In this document: piece by piece, positions 26,907 through 35,350 of the stretch | Numbering within the stretch: the stretch's first letter is position 1 | Layout of the letters: each line of letters opens with the position of its first letter | DNA from: Bacillus sp. V3-13 | GTDB lineage: Bacteria; Bacillota; Bacilli; Bacillales; Cytobacillaceae | Direction of reading: 5' to 3' | Assembly: GCF_002860165.1 (NCBI RefSeq) | Contig: NZ_PGUZ01000070.1 | Span: 1-39,077, forward strand | DNA: 39,077 bases | The notes under the pieces: generated by a model | Database searches by the model: none | What the model saw: the letters and a program-made list of their open reading frames with translations, nothing else | What the model was told of the DNA's origin: nothing | Program-made: the position numbers and the translations under genes

Positions 26907-26983
26907 TATTGACGCGAAATTTCGGTTTTTTTATCGAGTCAACAAACATAGGGTGTAAATGGCTGTTTAATTAAACTTCTGTT

Positions 26984-27013
26984 TTGCTTGAATGAAAACG
27001 ATTGTGCTAATAT
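26984..27013 (+). promoter_or_regulatory. Candidate sigma-A promoter of folE
   Basis: TTGCTT (26984-26989), 18-nt spacer, TAATAT (27008-27013). A transcript from about 27020 would carry the whole dispersed repeat in its 5' untranslated region. Confidence 0.5.
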
Positions 27014-27048
27014 GTAAATGTTATACTTTAAACTAGCTGGATAGTGCT

Positions 27049-27236
27049 TTTTCGATGTCCAGCTCCAGCGCCTGGCCCCTCGAGTCGCTTCAGTCCTGCC
27101 AATGAAGTCAAAAAGCGGACTTCACTGTCAGGCCCTTCGACGTACAGGACGTACTAGTGCCGACGTTGCCACAGGACGTGGCGCTCTTAGTCGGCCAGCG
27201 CTTGTCGGGGCTGACCAAGGCGCTTCCGCATTTCTT
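27049..27236 (+). repeat. Dispersed GC-rich repeat, complete copy
   Basis: This 188-bp element shares its left 86 bp with 38992-39077 and its right 62 bp with 1-62. Its ends are imperfect inverted repeats: AGCGCC (27067-27072) pairs with GGCGCT (27219-27224), and CCCC (27076-27079) with GGGG (27207-27210). Inside are three arms: B, CCTG..TGAAGTC/GACTTCA..CAGG (27095-27132); C, GTAC/GTAC (27142-27154); and D, GCCGAC/GTCGGC enclosing GCCAC/GTGGC (27159-27195). Arms C and D both display ACAGGACGT. It is much richer in G+C than the flanks. It ends 16 bp before the folE start, leaving the ribosome binding site outside. No transposase or target-site duplication is visible. Confidence 0.93.
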
Positions 27237-27252
27237 ATTAGGAGGAAATTCA

Positions 27253-27819
27253 ATGTCTAACGTTAATCGTGCGCAGATAGAGGAAGCGGTTCGCCTCATT
27301 TTGCAGGCAATCGGAGAAGACCCGGATCGTGAAGGGCTTGAGGATACACCGAAGCGTGTTGCAAAAATGTATGAGGAAGTTTTTGCCGGTTTAAATCAGG
27401 ATCCGAAAGAACATTTTGAAACGATTTTTGGCGAAGACCATGAAGAGCTTGTGCTCGTTAAAGATATTCCATTCTATTCGATGTGTGAACACCATTTAGT
27501 GCCATTCTTTGGTCAGGCGCACATAGCTTACATACCGAAAAACGGCAGAGTGACAGGATTAAGCAAACTGGCAAGAGCACTGGAGGCTGTTGTGCGCAGG
27601 CCCCAGCTTCAAGAACGGATCACTGCAACGGTGGCCGATTCTATTATGGAAAAGCTCGAGCCGCATGGCGTGATGGTGGTTGTTGAAGCAGAGCATATGT
27701 GCATGACAATGCGGGGAGTTAAAAAGCCCGGGTCAAAAACGATTACATCAGCCGTGAGAGGCGTTTTGCAGGAAGACCCAAGAGCCAGAGCTGAAGTGCT
27801 CGCACTCATCAATAAATAA
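27253..27819 (+). CDS. folE: GTP cyclohydrolase I
   Basis: This 188-residue enzyme catalyses the first step of folate (and other pterin) synthesis from GTP, called MtrA in B. subtilis. Zinc ligands C78 and H81 ([12 protein letters not shown]) and C150 ([14 protein letters not shown]) are present. ATG 27253 lies 9 nt after AGGAGG. The frame is open upstream through the dispersed repeat back to 27157, but that extension ([13 protein letters not shown]...) is repeat-derived and should not be annotated. mtrB follows after 132 bp, separated by a terminator-like hairpin. Confidence 0.97.
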   Translation: MSNVNRAQIEEAVRLILQAIGEDPDREGLEDTPKRVAKMYEEVFAGLNQDPKEHFETIFGEDHEELVLVKDIPFYSMCEHHLVPFFGQAHIAYIPKNGRVTGLSKLARALEAVVRRPQLQERITATVADSIMEKLEPHGVMVVVEAEHMCMTMRGVKKPGSKTITSAVRGVLQEDPRARAEVLALINK

Positions 27820-27830
27820 TAGAGCAACAT

Positions 27831-27863
27831 AAAAGGCTGGGAGATTACTTTTAGCCTTTTTAA
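27831..27863 (+). terminator. Intrinsic terminator between folE and mtrB
   Basis: AAAAGGCT pairs with AGCCTTTT around a 14-nt loop, followed by TAATT. It would reduce read-through from folE to mtrB. Confidence 0.75.
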
Positions 27864-27951
27864 TTGCTTAATAAGCCTGCGTACAAACATACTTTATCAT
27901 AAGGATAGCCATTTCTGAATTGGAGAATTTTAAAAGCTGGAGGTGAAAGAG

Positions 27952-28188
27952 TTGGAAAAACGCAACCCGACAAATGGTGACTATGTCGTCATCAAAGCAT
28001 TGGATGATGGAGTGAATGTAATCGGATTAACGAGAGGTACCGATACGAGATTTCACCATTCCGAAAAACTGGACAAAGGAGAAGTAATGATCGCACAGTT
28101 TACTGAGCATACCTCTGCGATAAAAATCCGCGGTAAAGCTTCGGTTATTACTTCATATGGGCAGGTAGAAAGTGATCCTAAAAAGTAA
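27952..28188 (+). CDS. mtrB: Trp RNA-binding attenuation protein TRAP
   Basis: This 78-residue subunit of the 11-mer ring binds tryptophan and then (G/U)AG-repeat RNA to shut down trp genes. The core [19 protein letters not shown] is nearly identical to B. subtilis TRAP. RNA-contact residues K39, K58 and R60 (K37, K56, R58 in B. subtilis) and Trp-pocket T27 and T32 are kept. The start is TTG 27952, 6 nt after GGAGGTG; the GTG at 27943 lies within that site and is rejected. Notably, no trp operon or TRAP-binding leader is in the window. Confidence 0.95.
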   Translation: MEKRNPTNGDYVVIKALDDGVNVIGLTRGTDTRFHHSEKLDKGEVMIAQFTEHTSAIKIRGKASVITSYGQVESDPKK

Positions 28189-28232
28189 CCGGAAAAATGG
28201 GAGATTTGGGAAAGTTTTTTATTTCCTTAAAC

Positions 28233-28262
28233 CGACAAACGATTGATGATTTATGATATAAT
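28233..28262 (+). promoter_or_regulatory. Extended -10 promoter of the hepS-menG-hepT operon
   Basis: TG at 28254-28255 and TATAAT at 28257-28262; a weak -35 (CGACAA, 28233-28238) lies 18 nt upstream. Confidence 0.65.
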
Positions 28263-28355
28263 TGTCACTGCCTTTAAATGCACCGATTTTCTTACTGGAT
28301 ATCAATGATGCAAAAATACATAGACATACATTTTGGGGAAACAAGGGTGATGAAT

Positions 28356-29186
28356 TTGCAAGATCTTCGAGAGAAACTAGCTGAAATAAAGGAGCAAATT
28401 AAAGCTAAAGCATCGCATCCATATTTGCTTCAGCACGTTGAGGCTCCGGACATTGATGAAGACAAGCTAATATTGCTTCTTTCCCTGTTTAATCAGCTTG
28501 ATCTGTCAAAAGCTGAAATTGACCGCTATGCACTGACAATAACGCTTATTCAAATTGCCCTCGATACCCATGAGAATGTTACGAACAGCGCAGCCTTAAA
28601 GGATAGCAGCCGGAGCATGCAAAGGCGGCAACTGACTGTTCTCGCAGGCGACTACTACAGTGGACTCTATTACAAGTTTCTCGCTGAAATTGATAACATC
28701 GCAATGATTCGCACTCTTGCCGAAGGAATCAAGAATATAAACGAACATAAAATTACTGTTTATCAACGGGATGCAGACGGTGTGGATAAGCTGATGAACA
28801 GTATTAGGAAAATTGAATCAGCCTTATTTGAGAAGGTTTCTGAGTACTTTCATGCCGGAGCCTGGAATGAAGTGGCGTCCAATCTTTTGCTTGTCAAGAG
28901 GTTAATGGCAGAAAGAAAACAGTTTTTACAGGCTGGTCCCTCGATTGTTTTTGAGATATTAAAAAAATTGACTTTCCCTAAACATGACAGTGCGAATCTT
29001 GAACTATCACACGAACAAAAAAAATATTTATTGCTGGTGTGTGATCGCTACATTGAATTTGCAAGGCAATTGATTGAAAATGGCTTGAAGAAGCTCCCAA
29101 AAATAAATGACCTTCTTGAAGAAAGGATTTTATTCTTCTTCAACGAGCATCAGCCGACGGCGAAAACTTTTGTGGAAGAAGGGTAA
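28356..29186 (+). CDS. hepS: Heptaprenyl diphosphate synthase component I (HepS)
   Basis: This protein of about 276 residues is the non-catalytic subunit of the heteromeric synthase that makes the C35 side chain of menaquinone-7; older name GerCA. Conserved stretches are SHPYL near residue 20, IDEDKL, ALDTHE and [19 protein letters not shown] 28356 is chosen because it aligns exactly with the B. subtilis N-terminus (QDL...SHPYL spacing) and AAGGGTG lies upstream; ATG 28350, two codons earlier, is too close to that site. The gene is followed by menG after 5 bp and then by hepT. Confidence 0.92.
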   Translation: MQDLREKLAEIKEQIKAKASHPYLLQHVEAPDIDEDKLILLLSLFNQLDLSKAEIDRYALTITLIQIALDTHENVTNSAALKDSSRSMQRRQLTVLAGDYYSGLYYKFLAEIDNIAMIRTLAEGIKNINEHKITVYQRDADGVDKLMNSIRKIESALFEKVSEYFHAGAWNEVASNLLLVKRLMAERKQFLQAGPSIVFEILKKLTFPKHDSANLELSHEQKKYLLLVCDRYIEFARQLIENGLKKLPKINDLLEERILFFFNEHQPTAKTFVEEG

Positions 29187-29191
29187 GAGAC

Positions 29192-29899
29192 ATGCAACAA
29201 TCAAAAGAAGAGCGCGTTCACAATGTCTTCGAGAAGATTTCCCAAAATTACGATAAGATGAATTCAGTCATAAGCTTTCAACAGCATAAAAAGTGGCGCC
29301 AGGATACTATGAGACAAATGAATGTCCGAAAAGGGGCAAAGGCTCTCGATGTATGCTGCGGAACCGGTGATTGGACAATTGCGCTGGCTAAAGCGACAGG
29401 ATCCGACGGAGAAGTGATCGGCCTCGATTTTAGCCAAAATATGTTGAAGATTGGCGAAGAGAAGGTGAAAGAACTGGGGCTTAACCACGTTTCGCTCATG
29501 CATGGGAATGCAATGGAACTGCCGTTTCCTGACGATTCTTTTGATTATGTAACGATCGGCTTTGGTTTAAGAAACGTCCCGGATTATATGCAGGTTTTAA
29601 AAGAAATGAATCGGGTTTTAAAGCCGGGAGGGCTCGCAGTATGTCTTGAGACATCCCAACCAACAATGTTTGTCTTTAAACAGCTCTATTATTTTTATTT
29701 TAAATTTATAATGCCTGTTTTCGGCAAACTGTTTGCGAAAAGCTATGCCGAGTATTCATGGCTGCAGGAATCTGCCAGAGAGTTTCCGGGGATGAAAGAG
29801 TTAGCCGGCATGTTTAAAAAAGCCGGTTTCCAAGAGGTAAAATATAAACCATATAGCGGAGGAGTTGCCGCAGTTCATATGGGTCATAAAAAATACTGA
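29192..29899 (+). CDS. menG: Demethylmenaquinone methyltransferase
   Basis: This 235-residue SAM-dependent methyltransferase of the UbiE/MenG family performs the last step of menaquinone synthesis. SAM motif [12 protein letters not shown] (51-61) and the downstream [17 protein letters not shown] and LKPGG segments are clear. ATG 29192 follows GGGTAAGAG, five bases after the hepS stop. Placement between the two subunits of the prenyl synthase is the conserved Bacillus gerC arrangement. Confidence 0.97.
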   Translation: MQQSKEERVHNVFEKISQNYDKMNSVISFQQHKKWRQDTMRQMNVRKGAKALDVCCGTGDWTIALAKATGSDGEVIGLDFSQNMLKIGEEKVKELGLNHVSLMHGNAMELPFPDDSFDYVTIGFGLRNVPDYMQVLKEMNRVLKPGGLAVCLETSQPTMFVFKQLYYFYFKFIMPVFGKLFAKSYAEYSWLQESAREFPGMKELAGMFKKAGFQEVKYKPYSGGVAAVHMGHKKY

Positions 29900-29963
29900 T
29901 GTCAAATGAAGCCTGCAGCGAAGGGATGCATTGTGACAGGAAGTTGAAGCTGGGTGGAAACAG

Positions 29964-30926
29964 ATGAAATTAAAAATGATGTATTCATTTTTGAATTCGG
30001 ATTTAAGCATAATTGAAAAAGAGCTTGAAGAAACAATACATGCAGATTCGCCGCTGCTTCGGCAGGCAGCTTTGCATTTATTGCAGGCCGGGGGGAAACG
30101 GATTCGCCCAGTGTTTGTATTACTTGCTGGCAAGTTCGGAGATTATGATATTAATGTTACTAAAAATATAGCAATGGCTCTTGAATTGATCCATACAGCC
30201 AGCCTCGTTCATGATGATGTCATCGATGATGCCGAGCTCAGGCGCGGCCGGCCAACCATTAAAGCAAAGTGGGACAATCGGATTGCGATGTACACGGGTG
30301 ATTATATTTTTGCCCGCTCGCTTGAATTGATCACGAACATTGAAAATCCTCTTGCCCACCAGATTCTTTCCAATACGATTGTCGAAGTATGTATTGGGGA
30401 AATCGAGCAAATTAAAGACAAATACAGGTTTGATCAAAATATAAAGGATTATTTCCGCAGAATCAAAAGAAAGACTGCCCTGCTTATTGCCGTCAGCCTC
30501 CAGCTTGGTGCGATTTCAGCCGGTGTGGAAGAAAAAATTCATCGAAAGCTGTTCCAGTTTGGATACTATGTTGGAATGTCGTTTCAAATTACCGACGATA
30601 TTCTCGATTTTACGGGGACGGAAAAGGAGCTTGGCAAGCCGGCGGGTGGCGACCTGCTCCAGGGGAATTTAACGCTGCCGGTATTTTTGGCGATGGAAGA
30701 CGCGAACATCCGGGCAAAGATCGTTCGTGTTCATGAAGATATGCCGCGCGGGGAGATCGATGAAATCATCTCCCTGATCAAAAACAGCAGTGCCATTGAA
30801 CGCTCGATTCAAATAAGCGACCGCTATTTGGACAAAGCGATTTCACTTCTTGATGAACTCCCGGACAATCGGGCAAATAAAACGCTTAAAGAAATCGCCA
30901 GATATATCGGAAAGCGCAAATTTTAA
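29964..30926 (+). CDS. hepT: Heptaprenyl diphosphate synthase component II (HepT)
   Basis: This 320-residue catalytic subunit of the trans-prenyltransferase has both aspartate-rich motifs: DDVIDD (84-89, followed by RRGRPT) and DDILD (211-215). It partners with HepS to build C35 prenyl diphosphate; the IPP and DMAPP come from the pathway balanced by fni in this window. ATG 29964 follows GCTGGGTGG, a modest site. The 64-bp gap after menG has no terminator. Confidence 0.97.
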   Translation: MKLKMMYSFLNSDLSIIEKELEETIHADSPLLRQAALHLLQAGGKRIRPVFVLLAGKFGDYDINVTKNIAMALELIHTASLVHDDVIDDAELRRGRPTIKAKWDNRIAMYTGDYIFARSLELITNIENPLAHQILSNTIVEVCIGEIEQIKDKYRFDQNIKDYFRRIKRKTALLIAVSLQLGAISAGVEEKIHRKLFQFGYYVGMSFQITDDILDFTGTEKELGKPAGGDLLQGNLTLPVFLAMEDANIRAKIVRVHEDMPRGEIDEIISLIKNSSAIERSIQISDRYLDKAISLLDELPDNRANKTLKEIARYIGKRKF

Positions 30927-30930
30927 GATG

Positions 30931-30959
30931 TTGCTAAATTTTCAAAACAATGTTACTAT
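30931..30959 (+). promoter_or_regulatory. Sigma-A promoter of ndk
   Basis: TTGCTA (30931-30936), 17-nt spacer, TACTAT (30954-30959). Predicted start near 30966. Confidence 0.7.
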
Positions 30960-30963
30960 TTTC

Positions 30964-30991
30964 GTGGATTGTCCTTCAAAGGGCAATCCAC
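30964..30991 (+). other. 5'-terminal hairpin of the ndk leader
   Basis: GTGGATTGTCCTT pairs with AAGGGCAATCCAC (one G-U pair) leaving a 2-nt nominal loop. It begins at the predicted transcription start, with no T tract behind it, and ends about 28 nt before the ndk start. Confidence 0.6.
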
Positions 30992-31019
30992 CATACATAA
31001 TGTTGTAGGAGTGGAGTTC

Positions 31020-31466
31020 ATGGAAAAAACATTTATAATGGTTAAACCTGACGGCGTCCAACGCAACTTAATCGGTGAGGTTGTGGCACGTTTCGAGAAA
31101 AAAGGTTATCAATTGGCGGGTGCCAAGCTGATGATTATTTCTAAAGAGCTTGCCGAACAGCATTACGGAGAACATAAAGAGCGTCCTTTCTTCGGCGAAC
31201 TTGTCGATTTTATTACTTCCGGGCCTGTGTTTGCCATGGTTTGGCAGGGGGAAAACGTAATTGCTTCCGCACGGCAAATGATGGGTGCGACCAATCCTAA
31301 AGATGCAGCTCCTGGAACCCTGCGTGGCGACTTTGGGCTGACTGTTGGCAAGAATGTCATTCACGGTTCCGATTCACCGGAAAGTGCCGAGCGGGAAATT
31401 GCTCTATTTTTTAAGAGTGAAGAAGTGGCTGAATATAATAAGCTTGTTAACGAATGGATTTACTAA
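31020..31466 (+). CDS. ndk: Nucleoside diphosphate kinase
   Basis: This 148-residue enzyme equalises NTP pools. The catalytic histidine is H115 in [12 protein letters not shown], and the start [20 protein letters not shown] is typical. ATG 31020 lies downstream of GTAGGAGTGG; an open extension to 30969 crosses the leader hairpin and is rejected. The gene has its own promoter and a terminator, so it can be expressed apart from the hep operon. Confidence 0.98.
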   Translation: MEKTFIMVKPDGVQRNLIGEVVARFEKKGYQLAGAKLMIISKELAEQHYGEHKERPFFGELVDFITSGPVFAMVWQGENVIASARQMMGATNPKDAAPGTLRGDFGLTVGKNVIHGSDSPESAEREIALFFKSEEVAEYNKLVNEWIY

Positions 31467-31477
31467 ACAGAACGTTT

Positions 31478-31510
31478 AAAGGGCGCTTTCATTTAAGGCG
31501 CTCTTTTTTG
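31478..31510 (+). terminator. Intrinsic terminator after ndk
   Basis: AGGGCGC and GGCGCTCT pair imperfectly, followed by TTTTTTG. Confidence 0.8.
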
Positions 31511-31537
31511 TATCCGCTTTCTGTGTGAATTTAATAA

Positions 31538-32419
<882 letters not shown>

Positions 32420-32421
32420 TT

Positions 32422-32449
32422 TACCGGGCGATACTGCCTGGTTTTTTTA
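32422..32449 (+). terminator. Intrinsic terminator after cheR
   Basis: ACCGGGC/GCCTGGT stem with a 6-nt loop, then TTTTTT. Confidence 0.9.
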
Positions 32450-32552
32450 ATGATAAACGTCAGCTGCTTTCACTTTGCCTTTGTTTCAAGTCTGTTAAAT
32501 GTTAAAATAGCTTCATTCATTTAAAAATGATAAAAAAGATTATTTTGAATCT

Positions 32553-32581
32553 TTGACTATTCTTATCTACAGTCATATGAT
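32553..32581 (+). promoter_or_regulatory. Sigma-A promoter of the aro supraoperon
   Basis: TTGACT (32553-32558), 17-nt spacer, TATGAT (32576-32581), 45 bp before the aroC start. This is the best vegetative promoter match in the window and should drive the six genes to 38898. Confidence 0.8.
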
Positions 32582-32625
32582 ATATTGATACATAATCCTT
32601 TAACGAGTTGAAGGGAGAAAGAGTT

Positions 32626-33795
32626 ATGAGATATTTGACCGCAGGAGAATCACATGGGCCGCAATTAACGGCGATTATTGAAGGCCTGCCGGCAGGAATG
32701 CCGCTGCTTTCCGAGGATATTAATATCGAACTGGCAAGACGGCAAAAAGGCTACGGCAGAGGCCGCAGAATGCAAATCGAAAAGGATACGGTGCAAATTG
32801 CCGGCGGGATCAGGCACGGGCTTACGCTCGGATCACCTGTGGCCCTTGTCGTTGAAAATAACGACTGGAAGCATTGGACGAAAATAATGGGCCAGGAACC
32901 GGTCGCCGACAATGATGAAGAAGTGAAACGTAAAATTACCCGGCCCCGTCCCGGCCATGCTGATTTAAATGGAGCTTTAAAATACGGGCACCGCGATATG
33001 CGCAACGTTCTTGAACGTTCCTCTGCCCGTGAAACCACGGTGAGGGTCGCGGCCGGTGCTGCGGCTAAAAAATTGTTGTCGCTTCTCGGCATTGAAATAG
33101 CTTCGCACGTCATTGAAATTGGCGGAGTGAAAGCGGACAGACGCCCTTTTCAATCAATACAAGAACTAAAAGAACGGACTGAACAATCTTCAGTCCGCTG
33201 CGCAGATGACGAAGCCGCTGAAAAAATGATGAAAGCGATCGATACAGCAAAAAATAATGGAGACTCGATTGGCGGAGTGGTTGAGGTCATTGCTGAAGGG
33301 ATGCCGGCAGGAGTCGGCAGCTATGTACACTATGACCGGAAGCTCGATGCAAAATTAGCGGCGGCGGTCGTTAGCATTAATGCTTTTAAAGGTGTTGAAT
33401 TCGGAATCGGCTTTGAGGCAGCAAGTAAACCGGGCAGCGAGGTGCATGATGAAATTGCCTGGGATCAAGAGCGAGGTTATTATCGGAAAACGAATCGCCT
33501 TGGCGGACTGGAGGGCGGAATGACCACTGGAATGCCGATCATTGTCCGCGGCGTCATGAAGCCAATTCCTACTTTATATAAACCGCTGCAGAGCGTCGAT
33601 ATCGAAACGAAGGAGCCTTTTGCTGCGAGCATCGAACGATCTGACAGCTGCGCGGTACCTGCAGCGGCCGTTGTTGCAGAAAATGTTGTGGCATGGGAGC
33701 TGGCGGCGGCGATTGTCGACCAATTCTACTCAGACAGATTCGAAACTTTGAAAGAAGAGGTCGACAGGCAACGGAAGTTTGCGAGGGAATTTTAA
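32626..33795 (+). CDS. aroC: Chorismate synthase
   Basis: This 389-residue FMN-dependent enzyme performs the last step of the shikimate pathway, EPSP to chorismate (named aroF in B. subtilis). The start [14 protein letters not shown] and the signatures [24 protein letters not shown] and [18 protein letters not shown] are diagnostic. ATG 32626 follows AAGGGAG. The stop overlaps the aroB start (TAATG). It is the first gene of the supraoperon, downstream of the promoter at 32553-32581. Confidence 0.98.
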   Translation: MRYLTAGESHGPQLTAIIEGLPAGMPLLSEDINIELARRQKGYGRGRRMQIEKDTVQIAGGIRHGLTLGSPVALVVENNDWKHWTKIMGQEPVADNDEEVKRKITRPRPGHADLNGALKYGHRDMRNVLERSSARETTVRVAAGAAAKKLLSLLGIEIASHVIEIGGVKADRRPFQSIQELKERTEQSSVRCADDEAAEKMMKAIDTAKNNGDSIGGVVEVIAEGMPAGVGSYVHYDRKLDAKLAAAVVSINAFKGVEFGIGFEAASKPGSEVHDEIAWDQERGYYRKTNRLGGLEGGMTTGMPIIVRGVMKPIPTLYKPLQSVDIETKEPFAASIERSDSCAVPAAAVVAENVVAWELAAAIVDQFYSDRFETLKEEVDRQRKFAREF

Positions 33796-34892
33796 TGGAG
33801 ACATTATATGTGAACACAGATACAAAGGAATATCCTGTATTTGTTGGTGAGGGTGTGAGCAGCCAGTTGGCCGGCTTTCTGAAAAAAAACTTCCCCAATC
33901 TAACATCGCTGTTGGTGATTACGGATGAAACCGTCGGCGCTCTTTATTTGGACGATCTGAAGACACGGCTTTCTGCTTTTCCTCTCCATACATATGTTGT
34001 TCCGGCAGGAGAGCAAGCGAAAACATTTGAAGTTTACTATCAAGTCTTAACCTGCGCGCTTGAAAAGAAACTCGACCGTCATTCGCTTGTGATCGCGCTG
34101 GGTGGCGGAGCGGTTGGGGATCTGGCCGGGTTTGCAGCGGCTACATTTATGCGCGGGATTCCGTTCATTCAAATGCCGACGACGATTCTTGCCCATGACA
34201 GTGCGGTAGGAGGAAAAGTAGCAATCAACCATCCGGCCGGAAAGAATATGATCGGGGCCTTTTACCAGCCAGAGGCTGTTTTTTATGATCTTGACTATTT
34301 AGCATCACTGCCGGTAGCCGAAAAGCGCTCCGGCTTTGCTGAAGTGATCAAGGAGGCTCTTATTAGTGATAAGGCATTTTACAATTGGCTCAGAAACCAT
34401 ATTCATTCTCTTGAGACAATTGAACCTGTTGAGCTGCAGTACGCCTTAACAAACGGAATTAAAATCAAAGGCGAAATTGTAGCTAAAGATGAAAAAGAAA
34501 CCGGAGTGCGCGCTTATTTAAATCTTGGGCACACGCTCGGCCATGCCATTGAAGCGGAGTACGGCTATGGAAAAATAACCCACGGTGAAGCGGTCATGAT
34601 CGGGATCGTTTTTGCTCTTGAATTAAGCAAGCATCTCCACTCGCTGGCGTTTAACCGCACAGAATTCAGCGGGTGGCTCAGGGGACTGGGCTACAAAACG
34701 GCAATTCCGGCTGGTTTATCAGCCGAAAAGCTGATCGGAAGAATGAAACAGGATAAAAAATCAGTAGGGCAAAAAGTTCGTTTCGTCCTCTTAAAAGAGG
34801 TAGGGACCCCTGTATTGACAGAGATACCGGACAGCGTTTTACGGGACTATTTAAATAACTTTCTGGTGGCGGGGAGGACTGCATGTGATTAG
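33795..34892 (+). CDS. aroB: 3-dehydroquinate synthase
   Basis: This 365-residue NAD- and metal-dependent enzyme converts DAHP to 3-dehydroquinate. Signatures are LGGGAVGDLAGFAAATFMRG, GKVAINHPAGKNMIGAFYQP and the metal-ligand region NLGHTLGHAIE...HGEAV. ATG 33795 shares one base with the aroC stop, with AGGGAA just upstream, so the pair is translationally coupled. The end overlaps aroH by 8 bp. Confidence 0.97.
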   Translation: METLYVNTDTKEYPVFVGEGVSSQLAGFLKKNFPNLTSLLVITDETVGALYLDDLKTRLSAFPLHTYVVPAGEQAKTFEVYYQVLTCALEKKLDRHSLVIALGGGAVGDLAGFAAATFMRGIPFIQMPTTILAHDSAVGGKVAINHPAGKNMIGAFYQPEAVFYDLDYLASLPVAEKRSGFAEVIKEALISDKAFYNWLRNHIHSLETIEPVELQYALTNGIKIKGEIVAKDEKETGVRAYLNLGHTLGHAIEAEYGYGKITHGEAVMIGIVFALELSKHLHSLAFNRTEFSGWLRGLGYKTAIPAGLSAEKLIGRMKQDKKSVGQKVRFVLLKEVGTPVLTEIPDSVLRDYLNNFLVAGRTACD

Positions 34893-35256
34893 GGGAGTTA
34901 GGGGTGCCATCACCGTTAAAGAAAACAGTGAAACAGAAATTATCGCAGCTACAGAAAAACTGCTCAAAATAATGATTGACGAAAATTGGGTGGAGCCTGA
35001 CGCAGTCGCCTCCGTGTTTATTTCGGTGACAGAGGATATTACAGCGGCATTCCCGGCAAAGGCGCTCCGCTTGTTTGCAGGCTGGGACTATGTGCCGGTT
35101 ATGTGCATGAGGGAAATCCCGGTTCCGGGGTCGCTCGAAAAGTGCATCCGCGTGATGATGCATGTGAATTCCGCAAGCGCCCAGGATGAAATCCGCCATA
35201 TTTATCTTGAAGAGGCGGTTCGCTTGCGCCCTGATTTAAAAGCAGGCAAACGTTAA
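34885..35256 (+). CDS. aroH: Monofunctional chorismate mutase (AroH class)
   Basis: This 123-residue enzyme rearranges chorismate to prephenate for Phe and Tyr. It is the trimeric AroH fold, with RGVRGAITV near the start, AFPAKALR, WDYVPVMCMREI and CIRVMMHVN matching B. subtilis AroH; the Arg residues that hold chorismate (R6 and the CIRV Arg) are visible. GTG 34885 follows GGGGAGGAC and overlaps the aroB end. In B. subtilis the trp operon comes next; here it is absent and hisC follows after 94 bp. Confidence 0.95.
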   Translation: MIRGVRGAITVKENSETEIIAATEKLLKIMIDENWVEPDAVASVFISVTEDITAAFPAKALRLFAGWDYVPVMCMREIPVPGSLEKCIRVMMHVNSASAQDEIRHIYLEEAVRLRPDLKAGKR

Positions 35257-35350
35257 AATATGCATTTTGAAAAAAACAGAAAGCGGCAACCCAGGTTTAA
35301 AAACAACCAGTTGCTTTTGATCTGAAAAATATTAAAATGAGGTGATTGAG

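Noticed and set aside
27157-27252. In-frame N-terminal extension of folE through the repeat
   Set aside because: The residues are encoded by the dispersed repeat, the family starts at 27253, and AGGAGG sits just before that ATG.
33175-33197. CGGACTGA/TCAGTCCG inverted repeat inside aroC
   Set aside because: Only 8 bp with no T tract and no promoter context; probably chance within coding sequence.
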